A stretch of 64,000 nt of DNA from Phylloscopus collybita. Lineage: Eukaryota > Chordata > Aves > Passeriformes > Phylloscopidae. Positions within the stretch are counted from its first letter, which is position 1. Every line of letters begins with the position of its first letter. Below the pieces are notes generated by a model, which did not search any database, was not told where the DNA came from, and saw only the letters and a program-made list of their open reading frames with translations. Positions 1 through 15,200 of the stretch are shown piece after piece. The stretch lies in the NCBI GenBank assembly GCA_027886175.1, contig JAJNNQ010000009.1, positions 29,563,501 to 29,627,500 on the forward strand. Reading direction: 5' to 3'. The translations under genes and the position numbers were made by a program.

Positions 1-107
1 ACTATGAAATTTGTTAGACCAAAAGAGCTCATCTTCAGGATGAGTTTATCTGGAGGGTGCTAGAGTCTATTTCAACCTGTTTTAAATGAGACTGTAATGT
101 CCCTTAG

Positions 108-245
108 GTTATGGCAGATGACGCTGATGGACCTTCCAACAACCACATTCACTACACAATTATAGATGGCAATCAAGGAAATCCTTTTACAATTGACCCT
201 ACCAGGGGTGAAATAAAAGTGACTAAGCTTCTAGACAGAGAAAAG
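108..245 (+). CDS. FAT1: FAT1 exon: cadherin repeat segment
   Basis: Phase 0-0 exon of 138 bp (46 residues), preceded by ...cccttag and followed by gtgagt. It reads VMADDADGPSNNHIHYTIIDG, then ends TKLLDREK. The A-D-D/D-G-P-x-N motif, the Y-x-I-x-D-G strand and the terminal LDREK are classic cadherin-repeat features; LDRE is a calcium-binding element. The first codon continues an exon lying outside the window. Confidence 0.95.
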
Positions 246-3200
246 GTGAGTTTTCTGTGGTTTTAGGGCAGCTGGGAGTAATTTACCGATACATAGTTGA
301 TGACCACCATTTTCTTACTCTATTTGTAAATTACCACTTCATCTTCCAAAATCAATATAGCTATAATAAAGTGCAAGCATCTTTTTATATCAGTACTTTT
401 GGGAGGAAGAGAAAGGATTAAATATATGAAGGAAAGCCTTACTGGGGGTTGTGCTAAAATAATTTTTCTGTAAAACAAAATCTAGGTTTATTACTTGTTT
501 CCTCTTCAGTAAATGTTTTAACTTTTTTATTAATTTTTCAGATTTCAGGATATACTTTGACAGTTCAAGCTTCAGATAATGGAAGCCCACCTAAGCTTAA
601 CACAACAACAGTTAACATTGATGTTTCTGATGTAAATGATAATCCACCAGTGTTCTCAAAAGGAAACTATAGTGTTATCATCCAGGTAAATACATCTAGT
701 GAAATAGTTAAATCAATAATGTTATTGGACTGCGAATTTGAATTCTTTTAAGGTTGCCAGTGAGACTACTTATCAAATAAGTGTTGAGGGTTATAAAATT
801 CCTGTTTACAGGTTATTGTAAGTTGTCAGAATCACAGAATGGGTGAGGTTGTAAGGGACCACCGTGGGTCATCTGGTCCAATCTCCCTGCTAAAGCAGGC
901 TCATCCTAGAGCACATGGCACAGGATTGAGTCCAAATATTCTTGAATGTTTACAGTGAGGGGGACTGCAATAACATCTCTGGGTTCTTTTTCAGATTCCT
1001 TGTGTGTGTACATGTATATATATTATACATTCCATTTATGCATAGAACAATCTTAGAATCATACAGGGATGCTAAAATACATAATAATTTTGCTCTTTCT
1101 TTTTAGCATTAAGAATTATTGCTTAGCAAAAGATCCTTTAGGTACCTGTTACTGTGAAGCTAGTGCTCTGCACCCTGGCACATAGGTCAAGCCTTAATTC
1201 CCATTGGCCTCCTCTGGGATCAGCAGCAGTTAGAACAAGAATGGAATTTCATATGGCTGCATACCAATCCTTTGACTAATTTTACACTGTAGGATGGTAG
1301 CAGGCAGCCACATTCTCAAGTGTCTGGCATGTACTTGCCTGGTTCAGAAAACTGCTAAAGCAAAGACAGCAGAGTCAGTGTCTATACTTGTTTTCCTAAA
1401 TCCAGTAGGAAATAAATAGAAATCAACAAAGGAATTGCATTAAGATGCTTGTAGATTAGTAATGTAAATGAGCTCCATCCCTTGTGTCCTTCTACTGCTT
1501 TCTGGCCTGGTACAGTAGATCAGTGAGGGTCAGACAATGTTGCCTGATGCACTCTGCCATCCTAACATACCACTTGTGTTTGAGAGAAGTGTGCATAATT
1601 TTTAAAGGCAGCTTTCTGAAATAGGGCAAAGTGAATATATATAGTATACATACAGTAGGCAAGTAAGATGTCCTGGATCTTGCTTTAAATAAAAACAACC
1701 AACCAACCAAAAAAAAAAAACAAAAAACCACAACAACAACAACAAAAAAAAAAAAAAAAAAGAAGGAAAAACAATTTATGTTTGTGTGCTGTCAAATGTA
1801 TCTTCTTTTCCCCAATTACAGTCTTTCTTGAAATAAATGTTAATTAATATTTCTCTTAAAGTGCAGAGTGTGTGCCCTATGTCTGTTTTATTTGACTTAA
1901 TTAAAAAGGAAGACCTCTTGTTTTATATTTCATTCATATGGGCTTGCCCTACTTGAAGGTAGCAGAGAAAAAGCTGGAGGAGTTCCCTGAGAATTCTGGT
2001 GTGCATTTCCTGGATGGATATATTTGGATGCAGTAGAAAATGTGCTTAGCTCTTAGGAAAGTCAAAATCCAAATACTTTGGATGTCCAACTGTAAATATT
2101 TGTATTTTAAAGCAATGGTCTTTTGCTGAAAGAGAGAAAGCTTCAGCTTTTTGCAGTATCTGATAGCTAAATTGATTTATTCTCTCAGAGAATTGTTATC
2201 AGGAGGTTTTACATCTGTGAAAGGGATGGCATTTTGTTATTGTTGTACTTCAGAGTAATGTTTCTACTTTTCTTGCTTTTCAAATAATTATGGATGTAGA
2301 AAAATCTGGCTGGTACAGCAGAGCACAAGTATTCTGGGAGAGGTGTTACAAGTGTTAGATAAAATTGTATGTCTGTGTAAGATACTGATAAGCCAGTGTG
2401 TGTGAAGTGTTTGTGAAACCTCAGACATCCACATGATGCAAATTTGAAGGAATTTTATGATGCAAAATTTAAAACCTGGATTTCATATTTTACCTGGGTG
2501 TTAAAATATGCTGTAGCAGCCACAGCTGTAGTCAGAACTCTAATTAGGGGTGCAAGGGGTCAGATGGAGGAGGATATTTTTTAGTCCTCCCAACAAAGGC
2601 ATTAGATTATCCCTAACAGGTGTTTTCTCTACATTTCAAATCATCGATGACTTGGTAATTAGCCTACACTAATATGAATTCAGACCAGAAGTGGATTCCA
2701 CCAGAAGTGGAAAATGTAAAGTGTCAGGACTGAACTACCTTCAAAAACACAATACAAAGTTTAAAAAACTGCCTTTCTCCCTTTACTGTTTTTGAGTCCT
2801 ATTCTCAGTAGTTTCCCTGAAGCAATATTGTCCTTCTGATTTCTCTTGTACTGATTAACTGGTTTGAAAGTAATTTTTTGAGGTTCTGTTGGAAGGAAGA
2901 AATCAGCATCAGACCATATCCTCAATTGTAACAAAATTTATATATCTACAGGAAAATAAGCCTATTGGATTCAGTGTGCTGCAGCTAGTGGTGACAGACA
3001 GGGATTCTTCTCACAATGGCCCTCCTTTTCTCTTCACCATCCTGACTGGAAATGAAGAGAGAACTTTTCAGATTACCCAGCAGGGAGTTCTGACCACAAG
3101 TGCTGCACTGAATCGCAAAGTGAGAGATCACTATTTGCTTCATGTTAAGGTAGGATGTTTTTGTCATGTTCCTCTTACTGTTTTGCATTGTAAGTATTTA

Positions 3201-6200
3201 ATGAACTTTTCCCACTCATATTCACTCCAACACTTGTCTTTCTGTTAGAAGATCCTGACATGCCAAGTAGTCACTTGAGGCATGTCCCATGAGGTGACAT
3301 CTTCATGGACAAAGTCTGTTGGTTTAATTGCTAATCTACACAGATGCAATGGGAAATTCAATTAAACTCACAGTAGAAGTAAGGTGTAAGTGAAATGTTA
3401 ACAGGGTGAGTGGTCTTGATAAGCCTTTTGCTTTCTGGTTGGAATGTTGGAAAAGCCAGCAGGGGACAGGTCCCTTGAGCCACGCAGTGTTGACTGCAGA
3501 ACTCCTCTTGCCTCTGTTGTTTTGACCCTTGAGGCTGTGTGTTGGACTAAACTCACACGATGAAAGCAGGGATATTGTGCAATATAGCAGTAATGAAAAA
3601 TTCTTCTGTAGTGCCACATTCTTTTTTCAATGGCAGTTGAAAATGTCTTCTTTAAGTTTGGACCTTTTTTCATAGTATTTTCAGTAGACATTTTTTCATT
3701 GCATCGAAACTTGCAGTGCAGTAGTTTGAAATCTCAGGATCCTGCAGTGGAAACCACAGCATAAAATCCAAAAAACAACCCTGAAGGGCTGTAACACATG
3801 CTGTGTTTGCCACTGTTGTGCAAAATGACCATATTATATCCAAGGTTACGTTAACCTAGCTAAGTTTTATCAAATACTTTTGTAACCTAGTGTGAGAAAA
3901 GTTCAAACCAATTGTTTTAATCTTATCTAGTCCTTTTCAATTCAGTTATAAATTAAGCAGCTGGGAACAGAGGACGTAAAACTGGTAGGCTAAAAATAGA
4001 TGGCCTTAATTCTTAAACTTCATTTCCAGATTCAGGTTTTAAGAAAAAATCTTAACTTCATTTTCACATGAAGAATTTCTTTCAATCTCCAAATTATTCT
4101 TACACATATTGTTGTGGAAAATTTATAAGTAAATGTGCACTTGCAGAATTTTAGAGCAGTACTGTTTATAACAGTGTATGCTGAATTCTGTCCCAATAAT
4201 TGGAACATATATACACAAAGTTTTTCCTTTGGGAAAAGGAGAAAAAATTCACACAGATACTGTAATTTGCTGTTTGAGTCACTGAAATGTCAATAACCAG
4301 GAACCATCAGTAGAAGGACAGATATAGTTTCATTTAAATGTAGTTTAGTTTAGGGTTTAAGAATTGGAATGAGAATGGGGGCAGGTATATCATTCCTCTG
4401 TTAGCCATTTTTTACTCAGTAGTGATGTGCCAATTCTCCAAAAGTCACCTTTTTGTTTATGGGTGTTTTCCTGTATGTGGAATCAGTGTAATGCATTCAT
4501 ATGCTTTACTTCAAGTCTTCTGTAACCAGTAACTAATTTCTATTTATTTTGCTTTTAAAATGTATTGTTATAAATGCATTCATACAGGCAGTTATGTTTG
4601 TTTTGTATAAACTGTTACACTGACTTTGTCACATTTCATGAATGAGCTGCACCTTTGGCCCTTCCGTATATGCCTGCCTTTTCTTACGTGTGAGATGCCT
4701 GCCTAACGTCGTCCTCTGGGTGAAATCTTGCAATTATTTAATTTCTAAGCCACTTTCTGGTCCCTAGTCTGCTTGTAAACAGCCTGTCAGTACTTCAGCT
4801 ATCTTGTCTTCAGCATAGCAGCTGAAAAGTGCCTTTTTATTAGGGAATGAATATGGGCTATTTTAATGGCATCCAGTAGCTAAACAAGTGTCTTCAAACA
4901 AATGTACTCATTTAAAACAAAGACTTCTCAGATTAATGCAGACTGTACTAATGTGCCTTTTTTTGCATGCTGTACTACCCAATCTCAATATTTTGGACCT
5001 GTCTAATCTGTTGGTTTCCAAGTTTCTTGACTGGATTCTTGAAATATATCACTGTCTTTTAATTGCCATTTTTCATTTTACACTTTGCTAGCTTTTTTGC
5101 AATAGACATACTGCTATTATTTGCTATTATCTTACGATCCATGGGTATGAAGGCATCCAAGACTAAAACTAGCATTTCTCTATCACAAGACCCCAGTTCA
5201 ATGACACACACAAAACTATAGACATGGCTTTTGAGGTAAAATATTCTTCCTCTCTTCATTTAAAATAATATTTTTTAAAGTCTGTGGGAAGGCATTCTCT
5301 TAAGTTTGCATTATGTTTGATTTATGCACTTTGATCTGGCAAATCACAAGTTAATGGCTGTGTATGATGTCTTGATACCCATTTTCAGTTTTTTAATGAC
5401 CTTTACTGGTGTGCTTTTCAGTATTGACAGCTTTCACCTTAATTGCTTTCTGAATGGATTGCTGATGTTTTTAATTTACAGGCATACTTTAATTTGAAAG
5501 GACTCATAACCAAAAAAAAAAATTAAACCCACACATAAATAAAAAGGTTTCTTTATAAATTAAAATAAAAAAAACCTTCCCCATGTGTATTCTATGCACC
5601 CACTACCTCAAAAAAACTTTACTTTTGTCATTTTAATACAAATAAGGAGTTTTTCTTTTCCCAGTGGTCACTTTATATGGGTATACCACATGTTTGCTTG
5701 TCCTCTCTCCAAAGGAAATAGATTATCCATTAACAAATGTCTCACAGCATTTGTGAGATCTTCAGCTGTGAGTCATGCAGTCCTTTGTGCCACACTCTGA
5801 AGTCTTCAGTTTAAAACCACAGCACATTTTTAAATATCTGCACTATTGAAAAAGCATTTCTCCTGGGGTGGTTCTTTCCTACTTGCTGTCCATTTGTTAT
5901 AATTTTGCTTGTCTGTTTGTTTTGAGCCTTTTCTTGTTTCCCTTGGGCATTTCTTCTGTAGCTAAACTGCCTGCCTTGTCTTGTTTCCAGGCAGTGATCT
6001 AGGCAAAACAAAACTTTGCCCACTTGAGCTAAAGCTCTCATTATTTATTTGGGTAACTGGAGGGCAAGTGTCTAGCCATGCCTGTCTTTTGGAGTTAACA
6101 GAAACAGATGAAGACATGTAGTTCTATGAGACACACATTACCTTTTTAAAACGCCACATTTATGTGCCCATCCACAGACAATCCTGTGCCTGAAGTTACT

Positions 6201-9200
6201 CGTCTTTTGCTTAAATTTGTATAAAAATATCAAATGCAGCCTCTCTATGTAGATCTTCTGCGTACTCTGTAAAATTATTGTAAAATCTTTTAAACAATGC
6301 ATATCTTCTACTTTCTGAGCCCTCTATATCCCTTCTGTACCTTCACATGTCTCCAATTCTTTAACTATTTCTTCAGTGTCACTTTCAGTAACTGGGAGAG
6401 AGTTCTGGAAAAAGGCAGATGGGGAAACAAGAGGCTAGAAACAGTTGGAAAGGAGTGAACCAAAGGGAATGCTTTTTACTCAGTTTTCCATTCTTTTTTT
6501 ACTGCCTTCATACAACAGTGTATGTCTTTGTCCAAAAGGGGTGGAGAACAGGGTGTTCAAAAATTTAATTAAGCTGATACAGTTAAAGATAGGATTAACT
6601 GTCTGAAGCAAATAGCACTACAGGTACCCACCTCTTTTTTCCCCTCTCCTTGACCAAAAATCATGAAGGGCAATGTAATTAATTGTAACTTTCTGCATGC
6701 ATTTTTTTCTTTTTGAAGTACTGCTTGGCAGAGTGCATTTAGCTTGTCTTCCAGACCACCTCCTAACTGTAGTGAAGCATGTTGTACATTTCTGGTGCAT
6801 GACTCATTTCAAGTTTGTAACGTGTTTCTGTGCTTGATATAAAAAAGCTTTAAGCACCATCTGCTGTCTGAAATCAGCTACTGTGCATTTCCTCTGTATT
6901 TGCTACCAGTGTTAACAGCTTCCTGGCATTTTCAGGTAATAAGATCACTGTAGGCATTTAATCTTGGGACAAGTGAAAACATATTTGTGTGTGCCTGCTT
7001 ATGTAAGCTTTTCAAATTTTCAGTGTTAACTTTTACATCAGGAATTGTGTTACAGAATTTATGTAAAGCATTTTCCTATAGGACTTTTTGGTGGGGTTTT
7101 TTTGGTACAAAAATACAGCTCTACTGAATACAGTATAAATATCTACAGTAGAATCTAAGATAAAGCAAAAATTTAAATCTGTCCTCATCTTTTGTTTAGG
7201 TGGCAGATAATGGAAAACCACCGTTGTCATCTTTGACTTACATTGATATTAGAGTTATTGAGGAAAGCATTTATTCTCCAGCAATACTGCCTCTGGAAAT
7301 CTTTATCACAGCCTTTGGGGAGGAATATTCAGGTGGTGTCATTGGAAAAATTCATGCAACCGATCAAGATGTTTATGATACCTTGACATACAGTCTGGAC
7401 CCCAAAATGGAATCCCTGTTCTCTGTTTCCAGTACTGGTGGCAAACTGATAGCACATAAAAGGCTAGATGTAGGACAGTACCTCCTAAATGTCACTGTTA
7501 CAGATGGAAAATTTACAACTGCAGCTGATATTACTGTACACATCAGACAAATCACACAAGACATATTAAATCACAGTATCGCAATACGCTTTGCAAACCT
7601 GTCCCCTGAAGAATTTATTGGTGATTACTGGCGCAATTTCCAGAGAGCATTAAGAAACATCTTGGGCGTGAGGAGAAATGACATCCAGATTGTTAGTTTG
7701 CAGCCTTCTGATCCTCCTTCTAATCTGGATGTCCTCCTGAATATTGAAAAGTCTGGTAGCTCTCACCACCCAACGAGAATTTTGCTCCACAAGATAAACT
7801 CTTCTGTGCCTGACCTAGAGGAGATTTTAGGTGTCCGGATAATTGATGTGTTTCATAAGCTCTGTGCCGGCCTAGATTGTCCTTTGAAATTTTGTGAAGA
7901 GAAAGTAACAGTGGATGAGAACATCATGTCAACCCACAGCACAGCCAGGCTGAGTTTTGTCACTCCCCGTCATCACAGAACAGCAGTTTGTCTTTGTAAA
8001 GGTAAGAATCACAGTAAGGAAAACTGTGTCCTTGAAAACATTGTTCTGGTTTTAAAAAGCAGTAATCCACAGATGGGAATTTATATTACAGGACAAGATT
8101 AGGAACGTTCCGTAACTCTCCATAATATTTGCCTGATTTTATTCATAGTAAAGAGTAATTCTTTCTTACCTCATTACCTCATTTCAAGAGTTTACATAAT
8201 ACAACCTTATGGGTGCAGATATTTGTTTTTTATAGCTACACCTTCGTTTTCATTTTATGAAAGAAGTTAGTTTTTTTGGTTTTGTTGCCTCTCCTATATT
8301 GATGGCCATTTTCAGTCTTGTGTTCACAAAGGTAAGTTCCTGCACAGTACCTGAATACTTCCTTGTTTCTGCTCAGAGGAGTAGCCCACACAGTTTCCAA
8401 ACTTGTTTGGGAATGAGAGGGTAATGTGGGAAATAAATATTCATTAAAATATATTTAAGTATAAAGATTTCTGACAGAAGATTTATTTATCTCTGAGGAA
8501 AGCAATATTGCTTTTTAAAATCAGGACTTAACCTTGCTGGGTGAACTTGCACGTATGAAGTAAATATTTAAAGCCCTTTCCTTTTCTGTCTCAAATCAGA
8601 CATGCTTTCCCCAACCTATTCCGTCCATGTCTAATGTCTACATGTTGAGTTTTGTGGTGAATGATTCTAATGGTAAGCCTTAAACCACAACACCAGTTTC
8701 CCAATTTTACCAACTGAATTGAGTAATCAAGATAAGGATGAGCATCAGCCACTCTCTATGCTATTTGTCTAGTCTGTGCCAGTCATGCCCTGTAACTGTT
8801 ATTCACTTCCCTGTCTGATAGTTAGAAATATCATTTAGGGTACTTTCAGCTATTCTACTTAAGGGTCCCTTTTCACAAAATAGCATCACCACCAACAGAA
8901 AAGTAATAATGGATTTGGTTTTACAGAAGGGAAATGCCCCCTGGTGAACAGTGTGTGTGAAGGAAATCCATGTCCTGAAGGTACTGAATGTTTAGGAGAT
9001 CCAAAGGAAGGAAAATACACCTGTGTTTGCCAAGACAGCAAAGCTGGACAATGTCCTGGTAAGGAATTGACTCTCAAAAACTCTGTGTAAAATTATATTA
9101 CTTTCCAAATACAAATTTCATTCCAGTTCTGTGCTAATACTTTTTATGCTTTTCTGTATTCCTAAGCATCAGCTGGCTCTGCTGTGACATTTACTGGGAG

Positions 9201-12200
9201 CAGCTATGTGAAATATCGTCTCACGGAAAATGAGAACAAGGAGGAAATGAAGCTGACAATGAGACTTAGAACTTACTCTGCTCATGCAGTTGTTATGTAT
9301 GCTCGAGGAACAGACTACAGTATCTTAGAGGTATATTAAAATCTCCGAGTGCATATCTCCTCCTTTCTTCCTACCATCTTCTTACAGTTTTTGTGTCAGA
9401 TTAAACGATTGAGTCATAACATCTGTGTAGAATTGTTATAATTGAAAATTGCCTTAAAGGTAAATTGCCTTACAGGTAGGGTGTGTTGCATGTCCAGGTG
9501 ACAAACTTGTACAGAATTTTTTAAATGTGTAAACAAACAAAGCTTCCTGAATCATATATTTTAAACAACTTTAAATTTATTTGCTTATAATACTGAAGTC
9601 CATACAGGAAAAGTTATTTAAAGCACAAGATGAAAGGTATTGAAGTACTGTAATATTTTGATTATGATCTGTGACTGCTTTGCTAAAGGAACAAAATGTA
9701 CAAAGTGTACGTTTCAATTAAAAGAACCACATAGAATAAATCACAGTTGCTGTGACTGGAAAACGGTGTTATTAAACTGCTTTTTATGAACACCACCATC
9801 GTCCTGTCTCTCCAGCAAACATAAACTTTTATAGGCATCAATATTTTATACTCTTTAAGTGTGCGGACCATTTATTGATGTTGTGGCTTTCCTCTGTAGA
9901 TCCATCATGGAAGACTGCAATATAAATTTGATTGTGGCAGTGGACCCGGGATTGTCTCTGTTCAGAGCACTCAGATAAACGATGGCCAGTGGCATTCCAT
10001 ATCTCTTGAAGTGGATGGAAACTATGCACGACTTGTTCTGGACAGGGTGCATACTGCATCTGGTACTGCTCCTGGTACACTTAGAACACTAAACCTGGAC
10101 AATCATGTGTTTTTTGGTGGTCATATTCGTCAGCAAGGTACAAGACATGGTAGAAGTCCTCAGGTTAGCAATGGTTTCAGAGGCTGTATGGATTCCATTG
10201 TACTAAATGGACAAGAGCTGCCCCTAAACAGCAAGCCACGAAGCTATGCACACATGGAAGAATCCGTAGATGTCACTCCTGGATGCTTACTGACTGCCAC
10301 AGATGGCTGTTCAAGCAGCCCGTGTCAGAATGGAGGCATCTGCAACGCACTGTCAAACGGAGGTAAGCTGCTCTTTATTCTTCTGCTTTTAGTTTTCAAA
10401 ACTGCTTTGGAACTTCTCTGCTTTGAAGGACAAAACAACTTCGTGCATAATTCTTGTTTTCCCAGAGTTGTAGAAGGTCAGTTGTTGAATAGGTAAGAAG
10501 GCTGTGTGTGCCTTCTAGATGCAACTCCTTGGGGTATGAGGTAGACAAAGTCCATCTGGCAAAGTGGGGATTTAATCTTCAGTCCTGATATCTGAGGTCC
10601 ATCCTCTTAACTGCCTACTCTTGAGTCTTTCTTTAAAAATTCTGAAATCATTGGGACAACTTGCGTTTTGTGAGAGAAAGGAAAATTATCCTTCAGTCAT
10701 GTTTAAGGAAACTCTTACAGTTTGCCTTATCTTTCAGTAAAAACATTTCTGTTTTTTCCCCATTCTTTCTTGTAGCAGTGTGGTGGGTAGGGAGGAATTT
10801 ATCTTAAATCTGTAGGTGGGCAGGGAGGATTTTATCTCAAATCCAGTAAAGCTGTGTGCATCTTTCAAAAAGACTGTACTTGATTTCAGGTTACTACTGC
10901 AAATGTGCGCCTTTGTTTATGGGAACTCACTGCGATGTAAGTGTCAACCCATGTGCTTCCAACCCCTGCCTTTATGGTGGGACTTGCATCCCAGTCAGTG
11001 ATGATTTTATCTGCCAGTGCCGAGGACAGTACACAGGTCAAAGGTATGTTTGTATGGTACATTGTGTCAATGAACCCCTTAGAAAACAGGATATAAATGT
11101 AACACTTTTTCTCTTTCCTTTTTTTATCTGTTTTGCACTTAAAGCTCAGACTTTGAGGCACACTGGAGCTGGCTGAAGTTAACAACAGCCCCCATGTTAC
11201 AGCTCTGAATCCCACATTATAAGCTTACTTGCAGTAAGATAATGTTCAACTGTTTTTGTTTGTTTTGCCTTTGCAGATGCCAGCTGGGTCCATATTGCAA
11301 AGACAATCCCTGCAAAAACAGTGGCAAGTGTATTGACAGTTTGGATGGACCTGTTTGTGAGTGTGAAGCAGGCTTTCGTGGAGAAAGGTAGGTAGCGTTC
11401 CACATACTGAATTTTACTAGTATGAATTAGCTGATTAACAATTCAAACTGGTTGAAATCTGGGCTGTTGATAAAATAGCAAAATGCATGTCAGTGTGCAG
11501 TACCTTATAATAAATATATGTAAAATTGCTGAGAACAAGATTGTAACAAGGGCTGCTGATGTAAACTAAGCATCGCTGCTGTGCTTTGTTTCCGATAGGT
11601 GCCTGACTGATGTCGATGAATGCATGGAAAACCCATGTCTCAATGGTGCCCTTTGTGAGAATACTTATGGTTCATATCACTGCAACTGTAGTCACGGATT
11701 TGGAGGCAAACACTGCACAGACATCGTTCTTAATAAATATGTTTCAACATCTTGGAACATCAGCTTAGCTGAAGTGATTGGGATTATTGTTTTCATCGCA
11801 GGAATCTTCTTGTTAGTTGTGATTTTTGTTGTTTGCCGCAAAGTGGTTGGTAGAAAGAAGAAGCACCAGCCAGAACCTGAAGACAAGCAACTGGGAGCTA
11901 CGACAGCCTTCTTGCAAAGACCATGTTTTGATGCAAAATTGAATAAGAACATCTATTCTGACATCCCACCACAGGTTCCTGTTCGTCCCATTTCGTACAC
12001 TCCAAGCATTCCAAGCGACTCCAGGAACAATCTTGACAGGAATTCTTTTGAAGGGTCTGCTATCCCTGAGCACCCTGAGTTTAGTACTTTCAATCCAGAT
12101 TCTGTACATGGTCACCGGAAAGCTGTAGCTGTTTGCAGTGTTGCACCAAATTTGCCACCTCCACCTCCCTCCAACTCACCTTCAGACAGTGATTCAATAC

Positions 12201-15200
12201 AGAAACCCAGCTGGGATTTTGACTATGACAGTAAGAGATGTTCTTATATTTTTACATTCCTGCTAAATGTGTGTGCTAGTACAATTTTTATAAGAGTACA
12301 AAGTCTCTGTCTATACCTCTTAGAGTACAAAAGTACTGGGTTTTGTCTCTGATCAGCCTTCATGCTCTACTAAGTTTCGTAAAAGCATGCAGGTCTCAAC
12401 TTTAAATTGTATTGATTCTTTAATCTAGAATCCATTCATTGTCTCACTTGAAACTTTCTCTTTCAGCTAAAGTAGTAGATCTTGACCCCTGCCTTTCTAA
12501 GAAGCCTCTGGATGAAAAGGCCTCCCATCCCTACAGTGCTAGAGAAAGCATGTCTGAGGTCCAGTCTCTCAGCTCCTTCCAGTCTGAATCATGTGATGAC
12601 AATGGTATGTGAAATGCAATCATTCTGTACCACTGCTGATGTTCATTTGTTCTGTCTTTGCATCTGTATCTCTTAGGATTTACATATATTGAATATATAT
12701 TAAATAGTAGCTTATTTAATATATATTTGTATTTACTTATGTTAATACACAGATCTGGTAATTTTTTTAAAAAAGCATTTTACCTATCTACACCAACTGT
12801 TAATTATTTAACCTTAAAATTATATATAATCATTCTGTTGTTAGAATATTACAGTGAAAATTTAGCTCAAGTTGCTCAGAGCCTTGTGTTTAAAATGTAT
12901 TAGAATTTGGTAAACTCTTCTAGGTTATCCTTAGTTATCACCTTATGCAAGAATACAGTGAATTTAAAAAATGGCCTCTGCACAAATATAACTTTCGCTT
13001 TGCTGTTCAGCTCTCAGTAAAAAGCTTTCTGGTGTTACAGTTTCATTTGTTTCCTTCTCTTTTTCTTGCTGCGACCTCAGCTCCCATATGGATCAGATCA
13101 GTTCTGAGTGAGAGCAGAGTTTAAGGGACTGCTTGTAAGTTTGATTGCTTTAGTAATGAAGGAAACTGCACAAAAAGGAATTTTGTTATAATAGACCAGT
13201 AAATTTGGCTTTCACCATGATTGAAATGAATTCATATAAGCATTTCATACATTGAAAAAAGCCAATATAAATACATAAATGTTTTGATCCCACCTCAAGT
13301 CCATCAAAATATAATCAGCATACATATTTGTGGGTTTGATTAATTGGATGTGTTTTCCATTGTGATGACAGATGCTTTTATAGCTGATATGAATGCATCT
13401 ATGTATTCAGAAACATATCCTACTGATTGGACAAAGCCACAGTTGTCTCATAACTTAATTTGCTAAGTTAAGGTGTGCTTTGACTCTTTATTCCACTTTC
13501 TGCTTTTGTCTCTGCCTGGTAAAACAGAACTTGAAATTCCTTTAGCTTAGGAATAAAGAACATTCTGCTTCTTAATGAAGTAGAGTCATTTGTTATTAAC
13601 AGCATGAAAAAAAACCATATCTGGTTTAATGACTGGTGAAAGTAAAATGGTATGCTTGCAGTCCTCATCATTTTATCATTAGACCTGATACTAGCTTCCA
13701 GCTTTTTTTTCCTGTGGTTTTAAGTGTCATGTTGTACGTGTTGTTCTCCCCTCCTCACTGGCTGATGTGTTTAGTGTATTCTTTATCCAATTTCCTGTCA
13801 TGTATTGATTACTCATTAATACATCATTTTAAGAGAAATAGCTGTAGCATCATAGATACTGTTCCTTCCTTCCATTTTGGTAGATTTAGAATTTATTAGC
13901 TTGATACTTAATCCCTGAGCTGTGCAAACAAGTTGCATGTGCTTACTTCATTTTACTCTATAAGAATAAATCCTTCTCAGTTCCGTTTCTTGAGGGAAAG
14001 GGAAAACATAAAAAATACATTCATTTAACGTGTTTTTTTTGTTGTTTTGTTTTTTTAATAAGCATGTAACAGCCTGAATTTGGTATTCCTACTGTGATAT
14101 CTCTATTTCATGCAAAACTTATGTAGATCAGTAACAGAAATTTCCAGTTGGTATTTTTCAAATTCTATCCTTTTAGTTCATTTCAGGGAAAATTTCTTTC
14201 CCATATTTTTTGTTGGTAGGGAGGCAACATAGTTTACATTCTTAGAGAAGTTTAATGCAATAATCCTTAATTCACCCAACACAAGCCTTTGGAAAAGTTT
14301 AGTTTGTTGCTGTGTAGATAAAGTATTATTCAAATGAGTATATTTAGGCAACATTTCATAAATTTAACACAACTTAAAGCAGCCTTGTGCTCATGCAAAA
14401 TGTACTTCATGAGTAGTTGCAAGTACTTTTGTATGTTTAGCAAGAACAAAACTGAGCTTTAGATATGTGTTTTATGTATTACATGCAACTACTCTCTAGA
14501 TTGAGAGTAAATGTGTATGTACACCAATAATCTTGCTCTATAAAAAAGTAACAAACTGCAATTTCTGTGTTGATGGGGATTTTTATGTGTATCTGTCTGC
14601 TGTTTAAAGTGATACTAACTATAGGTTTGTTTTAATTTGCTCCTTTTTATACCTTTTACAAGCTTCCATAGTGACTGTAATACACCTTGTCAATGCTGTT
14701 GTTGACTCGGTGGAAAAAGAAGGTATATACATATTTTCATATTTATTTACTGCTTTGGCAGCATAATGCACGTTTATCTTCTTACATTGTTTTCTAGTAA
14801 CATAGTCCTAGCCAGATGCAAGTTATAAAATATTATTTACTTATACTTTGTGATAATTTATAGCAAAAAATATATTTATAATGTATATCTGTTAATATTT
14901 TTTTTGCATATGCTGTAGATGTGAACAGGTTTCAAGGTGTGTTTTCTTGGGGGAAAAAAGGATTGGTATAAAAAGATCTTGGTGCTTACTCTCTATTGAA
15001 AATATTCATACTAAAGCTGCCAGCAGAATTGAGACAACTTCAAAGGCAGTACTGTAGATGAAACAGCAGCAGCCTCTGCTTCCTTTTTTTCTCCCACCCA
15101 CACCTGTTGATACCTTGTCTAGCTGAGCAGAATCAAAATGGTCTGTTATCAGTACTCACTTCCTTGGTCTTCAAATCTGTCTCTTAAGCAGAAAAAAATT

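Larger units (their letters stand above)
246..2951. other. FAT1 introns around the exon at 542-685
   Basis: Non-coding apart from the exon at 542-685. The second intron (686-2951) contains an antisense CR1 fragment near 829-1000 and an A-rich simple repeat at 1688-1770. No other structure was recognised. Confidence 0.85.
8002..11598. other. FAT1 introns between the EGF/LamG exons
   Basis: Introns at 8002-8926, 9059-9166, 9331-9899, 10363-10889, 11044-11276 and 11388-11598. All are GT-AG. Nothing beyond splice signals was seen in them. Confidence 0.85.

Noticed and set aside
8002..8102. Continuation of the FAT1 reading frame beyond the large exon
   Set aside because: FAT1 homology stops at the gtaaga donor and resumes in correct phase at 8927, so the extra codons are intron read-through.
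12231..12352. Continuation of the transmembrane/tail exon's frame to 12352
   Set aside because: Intronic read-through; splicing at 12230 to 12467 gives the conserved YDTKVVDLDPC-type junction.
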